Source: Amycolatopsis sp. WQ 127309 (GTDB lineage: Bacteria; Actinomycetota; Actinomycetes; Mycobacteriales; Pseudonocardiaceae). Taken from it: a stretch of DNA of 64,000 nucleotides. Under the pieces are notes generated by a model. That model saw nothing but the letters and a program-made list of their open reading frames with translations. It ran no database searches and was not told where the DNA came from. Shown here piece after piece: positions 34,655 to 42,700 of this stretch; within the stretch, counting starts at the first letter, position 1, and each line of letters opens with the position of its first letter. The translations under genes were made by a program, and so were the position numbers. The stretch is from positions 10,057,001-10,121,000 of the forward strand of contig NZ_CP095481.1 of assembly GCF_023023025.1 (NCBI RefSeq), given 5' to 3'.

Positions 34655-35745
34655 GCGATCTCCTCGACGGGGGTGAAGGGGTGGGGCAGCCCGAACGCGC
34701 CGGGGCCGAAGGTGTCCAGGGCTTCGGGCGTGCGCATCAGCGGCGGCGTCGAGATGCCGACCACCGTGACGCGCTGGCCGTACCGCAGGGTTTCGGTGGT
34801 GATCGGCTCGGCCGTCGACGCCTCCAGCACGCAGATCAGGTCGGGCACCACGCACCGCACCTCACCGTCCACAGTGGCCAGCAGGTTCTCGTTCTGGAAC
34901 AGGATCTCCAGCTTGTGCGCGCCGTCGAACGACACCGCCGCCGCGCGTCCGCGCGCGAAACCCTCTTCGGTCCGGCGCTCCACATCGGACACCTTGCCGC
35001 GGAACAGCACGCGCAGGTGCTGGTACGGCGTCTCGACCAGCGCGGCGGCCAGCCGCGACACCGGGTCTTCGTTGCGGTCACGCGCTTCCCGGATCGTCCG
35101 GCCCACGGTCAACGCCAGCGACAACGTCCGGGGCACGGCCGTCCGCTTGACGTCGGCGCCGCTCATCGCGTACTCGGCGATGTGCGCGACGCCGCCGAGC
35201 CGGACGGTGACGCCGCGCGCCAGCCACTCCATCCGCCGGTTGTCGGGGCCGGTGTCGATCACCGCCGTCTCCCCGCGCTCGCCGCCGATCGCCATCGGCG
35301 AGCCGGGGACGCCGTACACGCCGAACGTCTCCATCTGCAGCTCGGGGAACGCGCGGCCCATGCCGTCGGCGTCGACCACGGGCAGCCCGAGCCGCGCGCC
35401 GACGAGCAGCGGGATCATCGAGTTGATCCCGCCGCACTCGATCGGCATGGTGGCATCCGCGCGCTTGCCGAGGTGCTTCTCCAGCGTCCGCAACGCCAGC
35501 ACGGGCTCGCCGCCGCTCGGCAGCTTCTCGTGCACCACGGTCGGCGCGCCCATCTGCGCGGTCGGGATGACCAGGGCGTCGTCATCCACTTCGGCCGGGT
35601 CGAGCACGGTGACCGGCCCGTGCGCGCGGATCGCCTCGCGCACCAGCAGCCGCCCGACGTACGGGTCGCCGCCCCCGCCGGTGCCGAGCACGGCGGCGCC
35701 GCGGGCGAGGTCGGGCAGGTCGTCCTCGGTCAGGGTCCAGCTCAC
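34651..35745 (-). CDS. DUF917 family protein (S-methyl-thiohydantoin desulfurase-like)
   Basis: A 364-residue member with intact family motifs: LGTGGGGDPYVGRLL, MPIECGGINSMIPL, VVDADGMGRAFPELQM and FQNENLLATVDG. It shares these with the 35742 copy at about 40 per cent by eye, so the pair arose by duplication. GTG 35745 overlaps the stop of the upstream copy (GTGA). Members such as S-methyl-thiohydantoin desulfurase remove sulphur from heterocycles; the substrate here is inferred, not known. Confidence 0.9.
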   Translation of the reverse strand: MSWTLTEDDLPDLARGAAVLGTGGGGDPYVGRLLVREAIRAHGPVTVLDPAEVDDDALVIPTAQMGAPTVVHEKLPSGGEPVLALRTLEKHLGKRADATMPIECGGINSMIPLLVGARLGLPVVDADGMGRAFPELQMETFGVYGVPGSPMAIGGERGETAVIDTGPDNRRMEWLARGVTVRLGGVAHIAEYAMSGADVKRTAVPRTLSLALTVGRTIREARDRNEDPVSRLAAALVETPYQHLRVLFRGKVSDVERRTEEGFARGRAAAVSFDGAHKLEILFQNENLLATVDGEVRCVVPDLICVLEASTAEPITTETLRYGQRVTVVGISTPPLMRTPEALDTFGPGAFGLPHPFTPVEEIA

Positions 35746-36812
35746 CCGGCCACCCCGATCGGGTCGATGTCGTAGCCGAAGTACCGCGGCCCGGCCAGCG
35801 CGAGGCCTTCCGGGGTGTGCCAGCGCGGGTCGGCGGGCGCGGCGATGACCGTGACGCGCTGGCCGTACCGCAGGCCTTCGGTCGTCACGGCCTCGCCGGA
35901 CTCGCGTTCCAGGGTGCAGATCAGGTCCGGGACCGACGCCTCGACGACGCCGTCGCGCTCGGCGACCAGGTGCTCGTTCTGGAACCGCAGCACCAGTTCC
36001 GCGCCCGTGTCGCCGTCCATTCCGGACAGCCGGGCCTCGCCGCGGGCGAAGCCGGTGACCGTCCGGCGGGCGACGTCGACGACCTTGCCGCTGAACAGCC
36101 GCCGGCCACCGAGCCGCTCGACGACCTTCGCGACGGGGTCGGCGTGCGCCTCTCGCGCGGACCGCACCAGCGCCCCCAGCTCGGCGCACAGGCTGAGCGT
36201 GCCCGGCACCAGCGCCTCCCGGGCCTGCGCGCCGGACATGGCGTAGTTGCTGATCATCGCCGAGCAGCCCATGTCGATCGTCGCCGACCGGGCCAGCCGC
36301 TCGGCCCAGTGATTGTCGACGGTATCCAATACTCCACGGTTGCCCTTTTCGTCGGCAATGGACATCGGCGTCGCACGGATTCCATACAGTGTGGGAAGTA
36401 CCATCTGCAACTCCGGGAACGCGCGGCCCATGCCGTCGGCGTCGACCAGCGGCAGGCCCAGCTGCGCGGCCGCGACGACCGGGATCAGCGAGTTGACGCC
36501 GCCCGCCTCGGCGCACGCGATGTGCGTCAGCTCCTTGCCGAGGTAGCCGGCGAGCGTCCGCGCGGCGAGGCCGACCTGCTCGGCCGACGGCAGTTTCTCG
36601 ACCATCACCGTCGGCGCGCCCATCATCGCCACGGGCAGCACCACGGCGTCGTCGTCCAGGTCCGTCAGGGGAACCAGCGGCACCGGGCCGTCCGCCCGGA
36701 TCGCCGCGGTGGCCAGCAGCCGGCCGATGTACGGGTCGCCTCCGCCGCCGGTGCCGAGGATCGCCGCGCCACGCGCGATGTCGGCCAGATCGGTGAGCGT
36801 GATCTCGCGCAT
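35742..36812 (-). CDS. DUF917 family protein (S-methyl-thiohydantoin desulfurase-like)
   Basis: A 356-residue DUF917 protein, the first of three tandem paralogues. Motifs LGTGGGGDPYIGRLL, IACAEAGGVNSLIPV, LVDADGMGRAFPELQM and FQNEHLVAERDG. Its ATG overlaps the last base of the hydantoinase stop (TGATG), so HyuA-like protein and DUF917 are produced together. In the usual actinobacterial clusters one HyuA-like gene is paired with one or two DUF917 genes, and three is more than normal. Confidence 0.9.
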   Translation of the reverse strand: MREITLTDLADIARGAAILGTGGGGDPYIGRLLATAAIRADGPVPLVPLTDLDDDAVVLPVAMMGAPTVMVEKLPSAEQVGLAARTLAGYLGKELTHIACAEAGGVNSLIPVVAAAQLGLPLVDADGMGRAFPELQMVLPTLYGIRATPMSIADEKGNRGVLDTVDNHWAERLARSATIDMGCSAMISNYAMSGAQAREALVPGTLSLCAELGALVRSAREAHADPVAKVVERLGGRRLFSGKVVDVARRTVTGFARGEARLSGMDGDTGAELVLRFQNEHLVAERDGVVEASVPDLICTLERESGEAVTTEGLRYGQRVTVIAAPADPRWHTPEGLALAGPRYFGYDIDPIGVAG

Positions 36813-38353
36813 CACGCCCCCAGCTGCAGGTCGCCGACGGCCTTGACGCGGATGCGCGTGGCGTTGCCGGGCAGGTACGGGATGGGCACTTCGTCGAAGT
36901 CGACGATGCCGACCGACACCGGTGACGCGCCCGCGGCGACCGCCCGGTCGATCGCCTCCTGCTTGGCTTCGTCCACAACGGACTCCCGACGGCCCGGCTC
37001 GATCACGTAGACGCGGTCGACCTCGCCACCGATCTGCGCGATGGCCGCGCCGATGGCGTTGGCCACGGCGTAGTTCTCCGGGCGGTGCACCTCGCCGCAC
37101 CCGGCCAGCTCGGCCGGCAGCAGCACCGAGCCGCCGCCGACCGCCACCACCGGCAGCGGCTCGGCGGACGTCCGCATCCGTTCGACCACATCGGACACCT
37201 CGGCGGCGATCTTCTCCAGCGCGGAACGCACCAGCGATCGGTCGAGGTGCGCGACCAGCGACGCGTCCCCGATGTCCGCGCGGCCCGCGGCGACCGCGAT
37301 GTCGGTCGCGGTGAGCGTGTCGCCACCGAAGACCAGGGCCTTCGACGTCAGCTCGTAGCCGACCGAGTCGGGGCCGACCGTGACGTTCCCGCGCACCCGG
37401 CTACCGCCGCCGAGGCCGATCGACAGGACGTCCGGCATCCGGAAGTTGGTCCGGATCCCGGCGACGCTGACGTCCGTCGTCGCCTCACGCGGGAACCCTT
37501 GCCGCAGGACACCGACGTCCGAAGTCGTGCCGCCGACGTCGACCACCGCGCAGGTGCCCAAACCGGACAGCACGGCCGCGCCGCGCATCGAGTTCGTCGG
37601 CCCGGACGCGAACGTCGCCACCGGGTAGCGGCGGGCGAAGTCGACGTCCATCAGCGTGCCGTCGTTCTGGCTCAGGTACAGCGGCGCGGTGATGCCCGCG
37701 CCGGTGATCGACGCGGCCAGGCCGTCGACGATGTGGGCGGCCAGCTCCCGCAGCGCCGCGTTGATCACCGTCGCGTTCTCCCGTTCCAGCAAACCGATCC
37801 GGCCGATCTCGTGGGACAGCGAGATCGCGACGTCCGGCAGCTGCGCGCTGATGATCTCCGCCGCGCGCGTCTCGAACTCGGCGTTGACCGGGGAGAAGAC
37901 CGAGGTGATCGCGACGCTGCGCACCCCGGCCGCCCCCATGTCGTCGGCCGCCTTGCGCAGCTCGCTCTCGTCGAGCTCCGCGATGTGGCGGCCGTCGAAC
38001 TCGTGCCCACCGTGGACCAGGTAGCTGCGCCCCGACACGGCGTCGACGAGCCGCTGCGGCCAGTCGACCATCGGCGGCAGCGACGCCCCGGCCGGCAGGC
38101 TGAGCCGCACGGCCGCGGTCGGCGCCAGCCGGTGCGCCTCGACGAGGGCGTTGATGAAGTGCGTGGTGCCGATCATCACCGCCCGCACCGCCGCCGGGTC
38201 GAACGCGCGTTGCCGCTGCAGGCCGTCGATCGCGGCGACGATGCCCGAGGTGACGTCCGCGGTCGTGCTGGTCTTGACCGAGGCGAGGACCTGGTGTCCG
38301 TCGAGCAGGACGGCGTCCGTGTTGGTGCCGCCGACGTCGATGCCGATGCGCAC
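36812..38353 (-). CDS. Hydantoinase/oxoprolinase family protein (HyuA-like)
   Basis: A 513-residue protein with the ASKHA-fold phosphate motif IGIDVGGTNTDAVLL and the second motif CAVVDVGGTTSDVGVL characteristic of hydantoinase A/5-oxoprolinase A. Other family motifs: NATVINAALRELAAHIV, VATFASGPTNSMRGAAVLSG, GGDTLTATDIAVAAGR. HyuA normally acts with HyuB in ATP-dependent opening of cyclic imides; no HyuB gene is present, and DUF917 is encoded instead. GTG 38353 follows AAGGAG. It begins the tight downstream run of HyuA, three DUF917 and SDR genes, 11 bases after the permease stop. Confidence 0.92.
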   Translation of the reverse strand: MRIGIDVGGTNTDAVLLDGHQVLASVKTSTTADVTSGIVAAIDGLQRQRAFDPAAVRAVMIGTTHFINALVEAHRLAPTAAVRLSLPAGASLPPMVDWPQRLVDAVSGRSYLVHGGHEFDGRHIAELDESELRKAADDMGAAGVRSVAITSVFSPVNAEFETRAAEIISAQLPDVAISLSHEIGRIGLLERENATVINAALRELAAHIVDGLAASITGAGITAPLYLSQNDGTLMDVDFARRYPVATFASGPTNSMRGAAVLSGLGTCAVVDVGGTTSDVGVLRQGFPREATTDVSVAGIRTNFRMPDVLSIGLGGGSRVRGNVTVGPDSVGYELTSKALVFGGDTLTATDIAVAAGRADIGDASLVAHLDRSLVRSALEKIAAEVSDVVERMRTSAEPLPVVAVGGGSVLLPAELAGCGEVHRPENYAVANAIGAAIAQIGGEVDRVYVIEPGRRESVVDEAKQEAIDRAVAAGASPVSVGIVDFDEVPIPYLPGNATRIRVKAVGDLQLGA

Positions 38354-38364
38354 GAAGGTTCTCC

Positions 38365-39693
38365 TTAAGCGGTCTGGACGGCGGGAGCGGCCTCGGCGGT
38401 CCGGCTGCTGCCGAACCCCCGCACCAGGCCGAGCTTCCCCGCGACGACGTACAGGACGAAGGCCACGACGAGCGAGTTGATGCTCGGCAGGCCCCATTCG
38501 ACGAACTCCCCGAAGAGCGCCGCGGCGACCCAGACGACGAGCGTCGCGGGCACCCACAGCGGCGCGTCGTCGGGCACGGTGCCGCGGGCACGGGCGCTTT
38601 CCAGGTCACCGCGCCACTTCTTGACCACGAAGTACTCGGCGACCATGATCCCGGCGATCGGCGGGAACGCGACGCCCAGCACGGTGAGGAAGTCGGTGAA
38701 CTTCGCCAGGATCCCGGCCGCGGCGAGCACGCTGCCGGCCAGGCCGAGCACCGCCGTGACGAGCCCGCGATGGGCTTTGCGGCCGGACACCGTGCCGATG
38801 AAGTTCACGACGCCGAGGCCGGAGGAGTAGAGGTTCCAGTCGTTGATCTTCATCGTGCCCGCGATGACGATCAGCAGCCCGACCCAGCCGACCGACGACG
38901 TCACGATCGTGGTGATCCCGGCCGTGCCGATGGCGTGCGCGAGCAGCACCCCGGACAGGCCGATCACGTACTCGCCGAGGGTGATCCCGACGAGCGTCTG
39001 CTTGACGACGTCCGAAGTGGACCGGTTGAAGCGGGTCATGTCCGGGGTGATGACGGCGCCGACGATGAAGCCGCCCGCCACCAGGGTGGTGCCCTGCAAC
39101 AGGCTCAGCGACGGCCCGGGCGGGGCCGACGAAACGAGCGCGCCGAGGTCGTGGCGGGTCAGCTCGGAGACGACCGACCAGCCGACCAGGATCAGGAACG
39201 CCGGGACGGTCACGTACGCCGTCCAGGCCATGGAGTGGAAGCCGCGCACCACGATCGCGGTGACGAGCAGGCCGAACACGAGCGCCCAGCCCCACTCCGG
39301 CAGGCCGCCGATGAGCGCGACGAGGCCCTGCGCGGAGACCGCGGACTGGATGCCGAACCAGCCGATGAGGCTGATCCCGATGGCGAGCCCGATGAGCGCC
39401 GAGCCGCCGCGGCCGAAACCGGTCCAGCGGGCGATCATGGACGTCGTCAGGCCCTCGCGGACGCCGATGACGCCGACGAGGATGGTGATGAGCTCGAGGA
39501 TGACCGACCCGAGGGTGAAGGCCAGGACCGCCGGCCAGAAGCCCATCCCGAAGCCGACGGTGGCTCCGAGGAGGAACTGGGACAGGGCGGACACCTGACC
39601 GAACCGCTGGACCGCGACCGACCACCACGAGTACCGGGCGTGGTCCGGCACTCTGGTCAGGGCATAGTCGTCGACACCGACTGTTGAGGCCAC
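38365..39693 (-). CDS. NCS1-family permease (cytosine/purine/hydantoin type)
   Basis: A 442-residue integral membrane transporter with about twelve helices, of the NCS1 nucleobase:cation symporter family (CodB-like; early motif ALSQFLLGATVGFGMGFWPA, and VVNFIGTVSGRKAHRG in a loop). It imports cytosine, allantoin, hydantoin or similar heterocycles by Na+ or H+ symport. GTG 39693 has GGAGG six bases upstream and is the first gene of the operon, so it should supply the substrate for the HyuA/DUF917 enzymes. A perfect 15-bp inverted repeat lies 70-110 bases upstream and might be its operator. Confidence 0.92.
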   Translation of the reverse strand: MASTVGVDDYALTRVPDHARYSWWSVAVQRFGQVSALSQFLLGATVGFGMGFWPAVLAFTLGSVILELITILVGVIGVREGLTTSMIARWTGFGRGGSALIGLAIGISLIGWFGIQSAVSAQGLVALIGGLPEWGWALVFGLLVTAIVVRGFHSMAWTAYVTVPAFLILVGWSVVSELTRHDLGALVSSAPPGPSLSLLQGTTLVAGGFIVGAVITPDMTRFNRSTSDVVKQTLVGITLGEYVIGLSGVLLAHAIGTAGITTIVTSSVGWVGLLIVIAGTMKINDWNLYSSGLGVVNFIGTVSGRKAHRGLVTAVLGLAGSVLAAAGILAKFTDFLTVLGVAFPPIAGIMVAEYFVVKKWRGDLESARARGTVPDDAPLWVPATLVVWVAAALFGEFVEWGLPSINSLVVAFVLYVVAGKLGLVRGFGSSRTAEAAPAVQTA

Positions 39694-39762
39694 GCCGACC
39701 TCCTTCTCCGGGCTGGGGAACGGTTCCTCGCACCGTAAGCAGCCCTCCCGGAGACGTCACCG

Positions 39763-39804
39763 TGCGATGTGCACAGCCGGGCCGTCAGCGCTGTGCACAT
39801 CGCA
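39763..39804. promoter_or_regulatory. Perfect 15-bp inverted repeat between permease and SDR genes
   Basis: TGCGATGTGCACAGC (39763-39777) and GCTGTGCACATCGCA (39790-39804) are exact reverse complements around 12 bases; each arm contains the GTGCAC palindrome. It lies upstream of the permease start at 39693 and 3 bases after the SDR stop (39808). It could be an operator for PucR or another regulator, or the SDR terminator. No T-tract. Confidence 0.55.
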
Positions 39805-39807
39805 TGG

Positions 39808-40677
39808 TCAGCCCAGCGGGTCCAGCCCGGTCAGCGTGACACTTTCCGCCCACAACCGCGCCGCTGAAGGATCTTCGGTCAGGTTCGCCCAGCGGGGTTC
39901 GAGCCGGGGACGGCCGCGGAGACCGAACGTCCGCGGGCCCCACAGCTGCCCGCCCGCGACGTCCGGGCCGAGCACCGCGCGGACGGCCGGGCGCGCGCCG
40001 GCGTCCTTGCCCTGCAGCAGCGCGCGGGCCGGCAGCCCGCGCAGCCACTGCCCGGCGGTGCGGACGTGCACCGGCGGCCGCGACGGCGTCAGCGAGTCGA
40101 GCGCGCCACCCGGGTGCGCGACGACGCTGAGCCGCTTCGAACCCGCGGCCCGCAGCCGCCGGTCGAACTCCAGCGCGAACAGCATCTGGGCCAGCTTGGA
40201 CCGCTCGTACGCGCGCTTCGGGTGGTAGTCGCGTTCGCTTTGGAGGTCGGCGAAGTCGAGGCTCGACGACTTCGCCGCGAAGCTGCCGGTGGTGACGATC
40301 CGGCCGTCCGGGGCCAGGTTCGGCAGCAGCCGCGCCACGAGGGCGAAGTGGCCGAGGTGGTTGGTGCCGAACATCATTTCGTGGCCGTCGGCCGTCTCGC
40401 GCCGCGGCGGCGCGTCGAGCATCACCCCGGCGTTGCAGACGAGGGCGTCGAGCGCGCCGACGGCGTCCGCGACCGGTTCGAGCGACGCGAGGTCGGCCAG
40501 GTCGATCCGGACGTGGCGGATCTTCGCGCCCGAGACGTGCGAGCGGATCGACGCGGCCGCCGCCTCGGCCTTCGCCGCGTCGCGGCTGCCGATGGTCACC
40601 TCCGCGCCCGCCGAGGCGAGCTGCTCGGCGGCGAAGTACCCGATGCCGGCATTGCCCCCGGTCACCAGCACGTGCAT
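39808..40677 (-). CDS. Short-chain dehydrogenase (retinol dehydrogenase/protochlorophyllide reductase-like)
   Basis: A 289-residue SDR with TGGNAGIGYFAAEQL cofactor motif, VCNAGV segment, TTGSFAAK serine region and the Y-x-x-x-K pair in RAYERSKLAQML. Extra segments after the catalytic helix (VVAHPGGALDSLTPS) and a long C-terminal tail are typical of the retinol dehydrogenase-like group that reduces hydrophobic or polyketide-type carbonyls. ATG 40677 follows GGAGGGG. A TetR-family gene is divergent 39 bases away, so that regulator probably controls it. Confidence 0.9.
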   Translation of the reverse strand: MHVLVTGGNAGIGYFAAEQLASAGAEVTIGSRDAAKAEAAAASIRSHVSGAKIRHVRIDLADLASLEPVADAVGALDALVCNAGVMLDAPPRRETADGHEMMFGTNHLGHFALVARLLPNLAPDGRIVTTGSFAAKSSSLDFADLQSERDYHPKRAYERSKLAQMLFALEFDRRLRAAGSKRLSVVAHPGGALDSLTPSRPPVHVRTAGQWLRGLPARALLQGKDAGARPAVRAVLGPDVAGGQLWGPRTFGLRGRPRLEPRWANLTEDPSAARLWAESVTLTGLDPLG

Positions 40678-40716
40678 CGCGAATCCCCTCCGGGGCAGCA
40701 TGCCAAGCTGTCTCCC

Positions 40717-41343
40717 GTGGACAACGCTACCGGGGACGAACCGGCCCGGGCGGGCTACCGCCGGTCGGCCGGCTCGCCGCGCGGACAGGCCCGGCGCCGG
40801 GAACTGCTCGACAAGGTGACCGACGACGTCGCCGAGAACGGCCTCGTGGACTTCTCGCTCCGGCGCGCCGCGCGGGCGGCCGGGACGACGCACAAGGTGC
40901 TGCTCTACCACTTCGACGGCACCGAAGACCTGCTCCGCCAGGCGGTCGTCACCCTGCGGGAGCGCCGGATCGGCAACGCGCTGGCGGCGATCACGGCCGA
41001 GCCGGCCACGCTCAGCGCCCGCGTCCGGGCCGCGTGGCACAGCCTCCGCGACGAGGAGCCGCGGCTGCGGCGGGTGCTCGACCAGGCGATGGGCCTGGCG
41101 ATGTACGACCCGGGCCGCTACGCCGCCCTCGGCCGGGGCGCGTCGCAGCAGTACCTGCCGACGCTGGTGTCGTTCTGCCCGGCGCACTGGCCCGACCAGC
41201 GGAAACTCGAGGTCGCGGAGATGATCCTGGCGACCCTGCGTGGGTTCCTGGTGGACCTGCTGACCAGCGACGACGGCTCGGGCGCCGAAGCCGGGTTCCA
41301 GGCGCTGCTGCGCGCGGTGGAGCGGGAGGAAGCGGCTTCCTGA
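40717..41343 (+). CDS. TetR-family transcriptional regulator
   Basis: A 208-residue regulator. The N-terminal HTH (RRELLDKVTDDVAENGLVDFSLRRAARAAGTTHKVLLYHF) is typical, and the C-terminal part is the helical ligand-binding domain. GTG 40717 is used; the gene is divergent from an SDR 39 bases away, and CAAGCT seven bases before GTG suggests a leaderless message. In this layout the regulator usually represses the divergent oxidoreductase. Ligand unknown. Confidence 0.9.
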   Translation: MDNATGDEPARAGYRRSAGSPRGQARRRELLDKVTDDVAENGLVDFSLRRAARAAGTTHKVLLYHFDGTEDLLRQAVVTLRERRIGNALAAITAEPATLSARVRAAWHSLRDEEPRLRRVLDQAMGLAMYDPGRYAALGRGASQQYLPTLVSFCPAHWPDQRKLEVAEMILATLRGFLVDLLTSDDGSGAEAGFQALLRAVEREEAAS

Positions 41344-41409
41344 GTTCCTCGACAGTTTGCGAACCACGTGGTTCACTTCTGTTCAGGGGGACGTCACCGG
41401 GAGGCCGTC

Positions 41410-42243
41410 ATGCAGGTCGAACTGTCCGCGGGAACCGCCGAGTACACCGACAGCGGCGGGCCGGGCCCGGTCGTGGTCCTGGTCCACGGCCTGCTGATGA
41501 ACGGCTCGCTGTGGGACGGCCCGGTCGCGGATCTCGCCGCCGACCACCGGTGCGTCGTCCCGACGTTGCCGCTCGGCGCGCACCGGCGCCCGGTGCGCGC
41601 GGACGCGGACCTGTCGCTGCCCGGGATCGCCCGGCTGCTGGGCGAGTTCCTCGCGCGGCTGGACCTGCGGGACGTCACGCTCGTCGGCGTCGACACCGGC
41701 GGCGCGCTGGTCCAGCTGCTGATGGCGGACGGCGTGGCGCGCGTGAGCCGCGTGGTGCTCGGTTCGTGCGAGGCGTTCGACAACTTCCCGCCGGGCCTCA
41801 CCGGCAAGACGGTCGTGACGTCCGGCAAGCTCTCGCCACGGTTGTTCGGGCTGTTCATGCAGCAGATGCGCCTGCGTGCGGTGCGGCGCCTGCCGATCGC
41901 GTTCGGCCGGCTCACCAAACGCGGTGACGCGACCACCGCGGGCTGGGTCCGGCCGATCCTGACCGACGCGGCGATCCGCCGTGACGCCGTCCGCATGCTG
42001 CGCGCCGCGGGCGCCGACCCGGGCTTCCTGCGGGAGCCCGCCGAGCGGCTGCCGGCGTTCGACCGGCCGGTGCTCGTCGTCTGGGCGAGCGAGGACCGCG
42101 TGATGCCGCCGGAGCACGGAAGACGGCTGGCGGCGTTGCTGCCCAAGGGAAAGCTCGTCGAAGTGGCCGACAGCTACACGCTGCTCCCGCTGGACCAGCC
42201 GGCCGAGTTCGCCCGGCTGGTCCGGGAGTTCACAACGCGCTGA
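41410..42243 (+). CDS. Alpha/beta hydrolase with Asp nucleophile and altered His
   Basis: A 277-residue alpha/beta-hydrolase fold. The nucleophile elbow is LVGVDTGGAL with D95 where a Ser is usual, as in epoxide hydrolases and haloalkane dehalogenases; an acid lies near VVWASEDRVMP (D229). The place where the catalytic His is expected (ADSYTLLPLDQP) has Tyr. The oxyanion motif HGLLMNGSLWDG is normal. An uncharacterised actinobacterial subfamily shares the D-T-G-G elbow. Start at ATG 41410 with GGGAGGCC upstream. It ends 13 bases inside the convergent DUF742 gene. Enzyme class uncertain. Confidence 0.85.
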   Translation: MQVELSAGTAEYTDSGGPGPVVVLVHGLLMNGSLWDGPVADLAADHRCVVPTLPLGAHRRPVRADADLSLPGIARLLGEFLARLDLRDVTLVGVDTGGALVQLLMADGVARVSRVVLGSCEAFDNFPPGLTGKTVVTSGKLSPRLFGLFMQQMRLRAVRRLPIAFGRLTKRGDATTAGWVRPILTDAAIRRDAVRMLRAAGADPGFLREPAERLPAFDRPVLVVWASEDRVMPPEHGRRLAALLPKGKLVEVADSYTLLPLDQPAEFARLVREFTTR

Positions 42244-42598
42244 GGCCCTGGAGGATGCGGTGCATCAGGTCCAGGCTCGGCCGGTTGCCCGCGGTCATCC
42301 GGACGGTGTGCACGGCCACCAGGCCGCGATCGGCGAGGTCCGACAGCAGGACCCGCGCCACCCCCAGCGGAATCCGGCGCAGCGCCGCGACTTCGGCGAC
42401 CGACTGGGACGTCCGGAGCAGCGCGCAGATCTCCGATTCCTCCCGCGAGCTCCCCCGCACCACGGCCCGCCCCCGCGGCGTGGTCGAGACCAGTGTCTCG
42501 ACGGGAAGATCCCGTGTCGGCCGTGTCCGGCCATGGGTGCGGAAGTACGGACGGACCATGCCCGCCCCGCCATCTTCGAGCACGGACCCCCACTGCAC
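42230..42598 (-). CDS. DUF742 family protein (conservon CvnC-like)
   Basis: A 122-residue protein of the DUF742 family, conserved in Cvn operons together with a sensor, a roadblock/LC7 protein and a small GTPase. It ends with the diagnostic segment VRPYFRTHGRTRPTRDL at the start and a winged-helix-like region SQSVAEVAALRRIPLGVARVLLSDLADRGLV. Here none of the Cvn partners is adjacent, so it is an orphan. GTG 42598 has GGAG at six bases; ATG 42559 (MVRPYF) is an alternative. The 3' end overlaps the convergent hydrolase gene by 14 bases. Confidence 0.85.
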   Translation of the reverse strand: MQWGSVLEDGGAGMVRPYFRTHGRTRPTRDLPVETLVSTTPRGRAVVRGSSREESEICALLRTSQSVAEVAALRRIPLGVARVLLSDLADRGLVAVHTVRMTAGNRPSLDLMHRILQGLSAL

Positions 42599-42700
42599 AG
42601 CCAGCTCCTCACTGCGATTAATCCTTGTCGGCGATTATTTGACCCGCTGATCGCCGCGGCCGCAATCGACCGAACAGAGCAACGCCGGAAAAAGCGCAGG

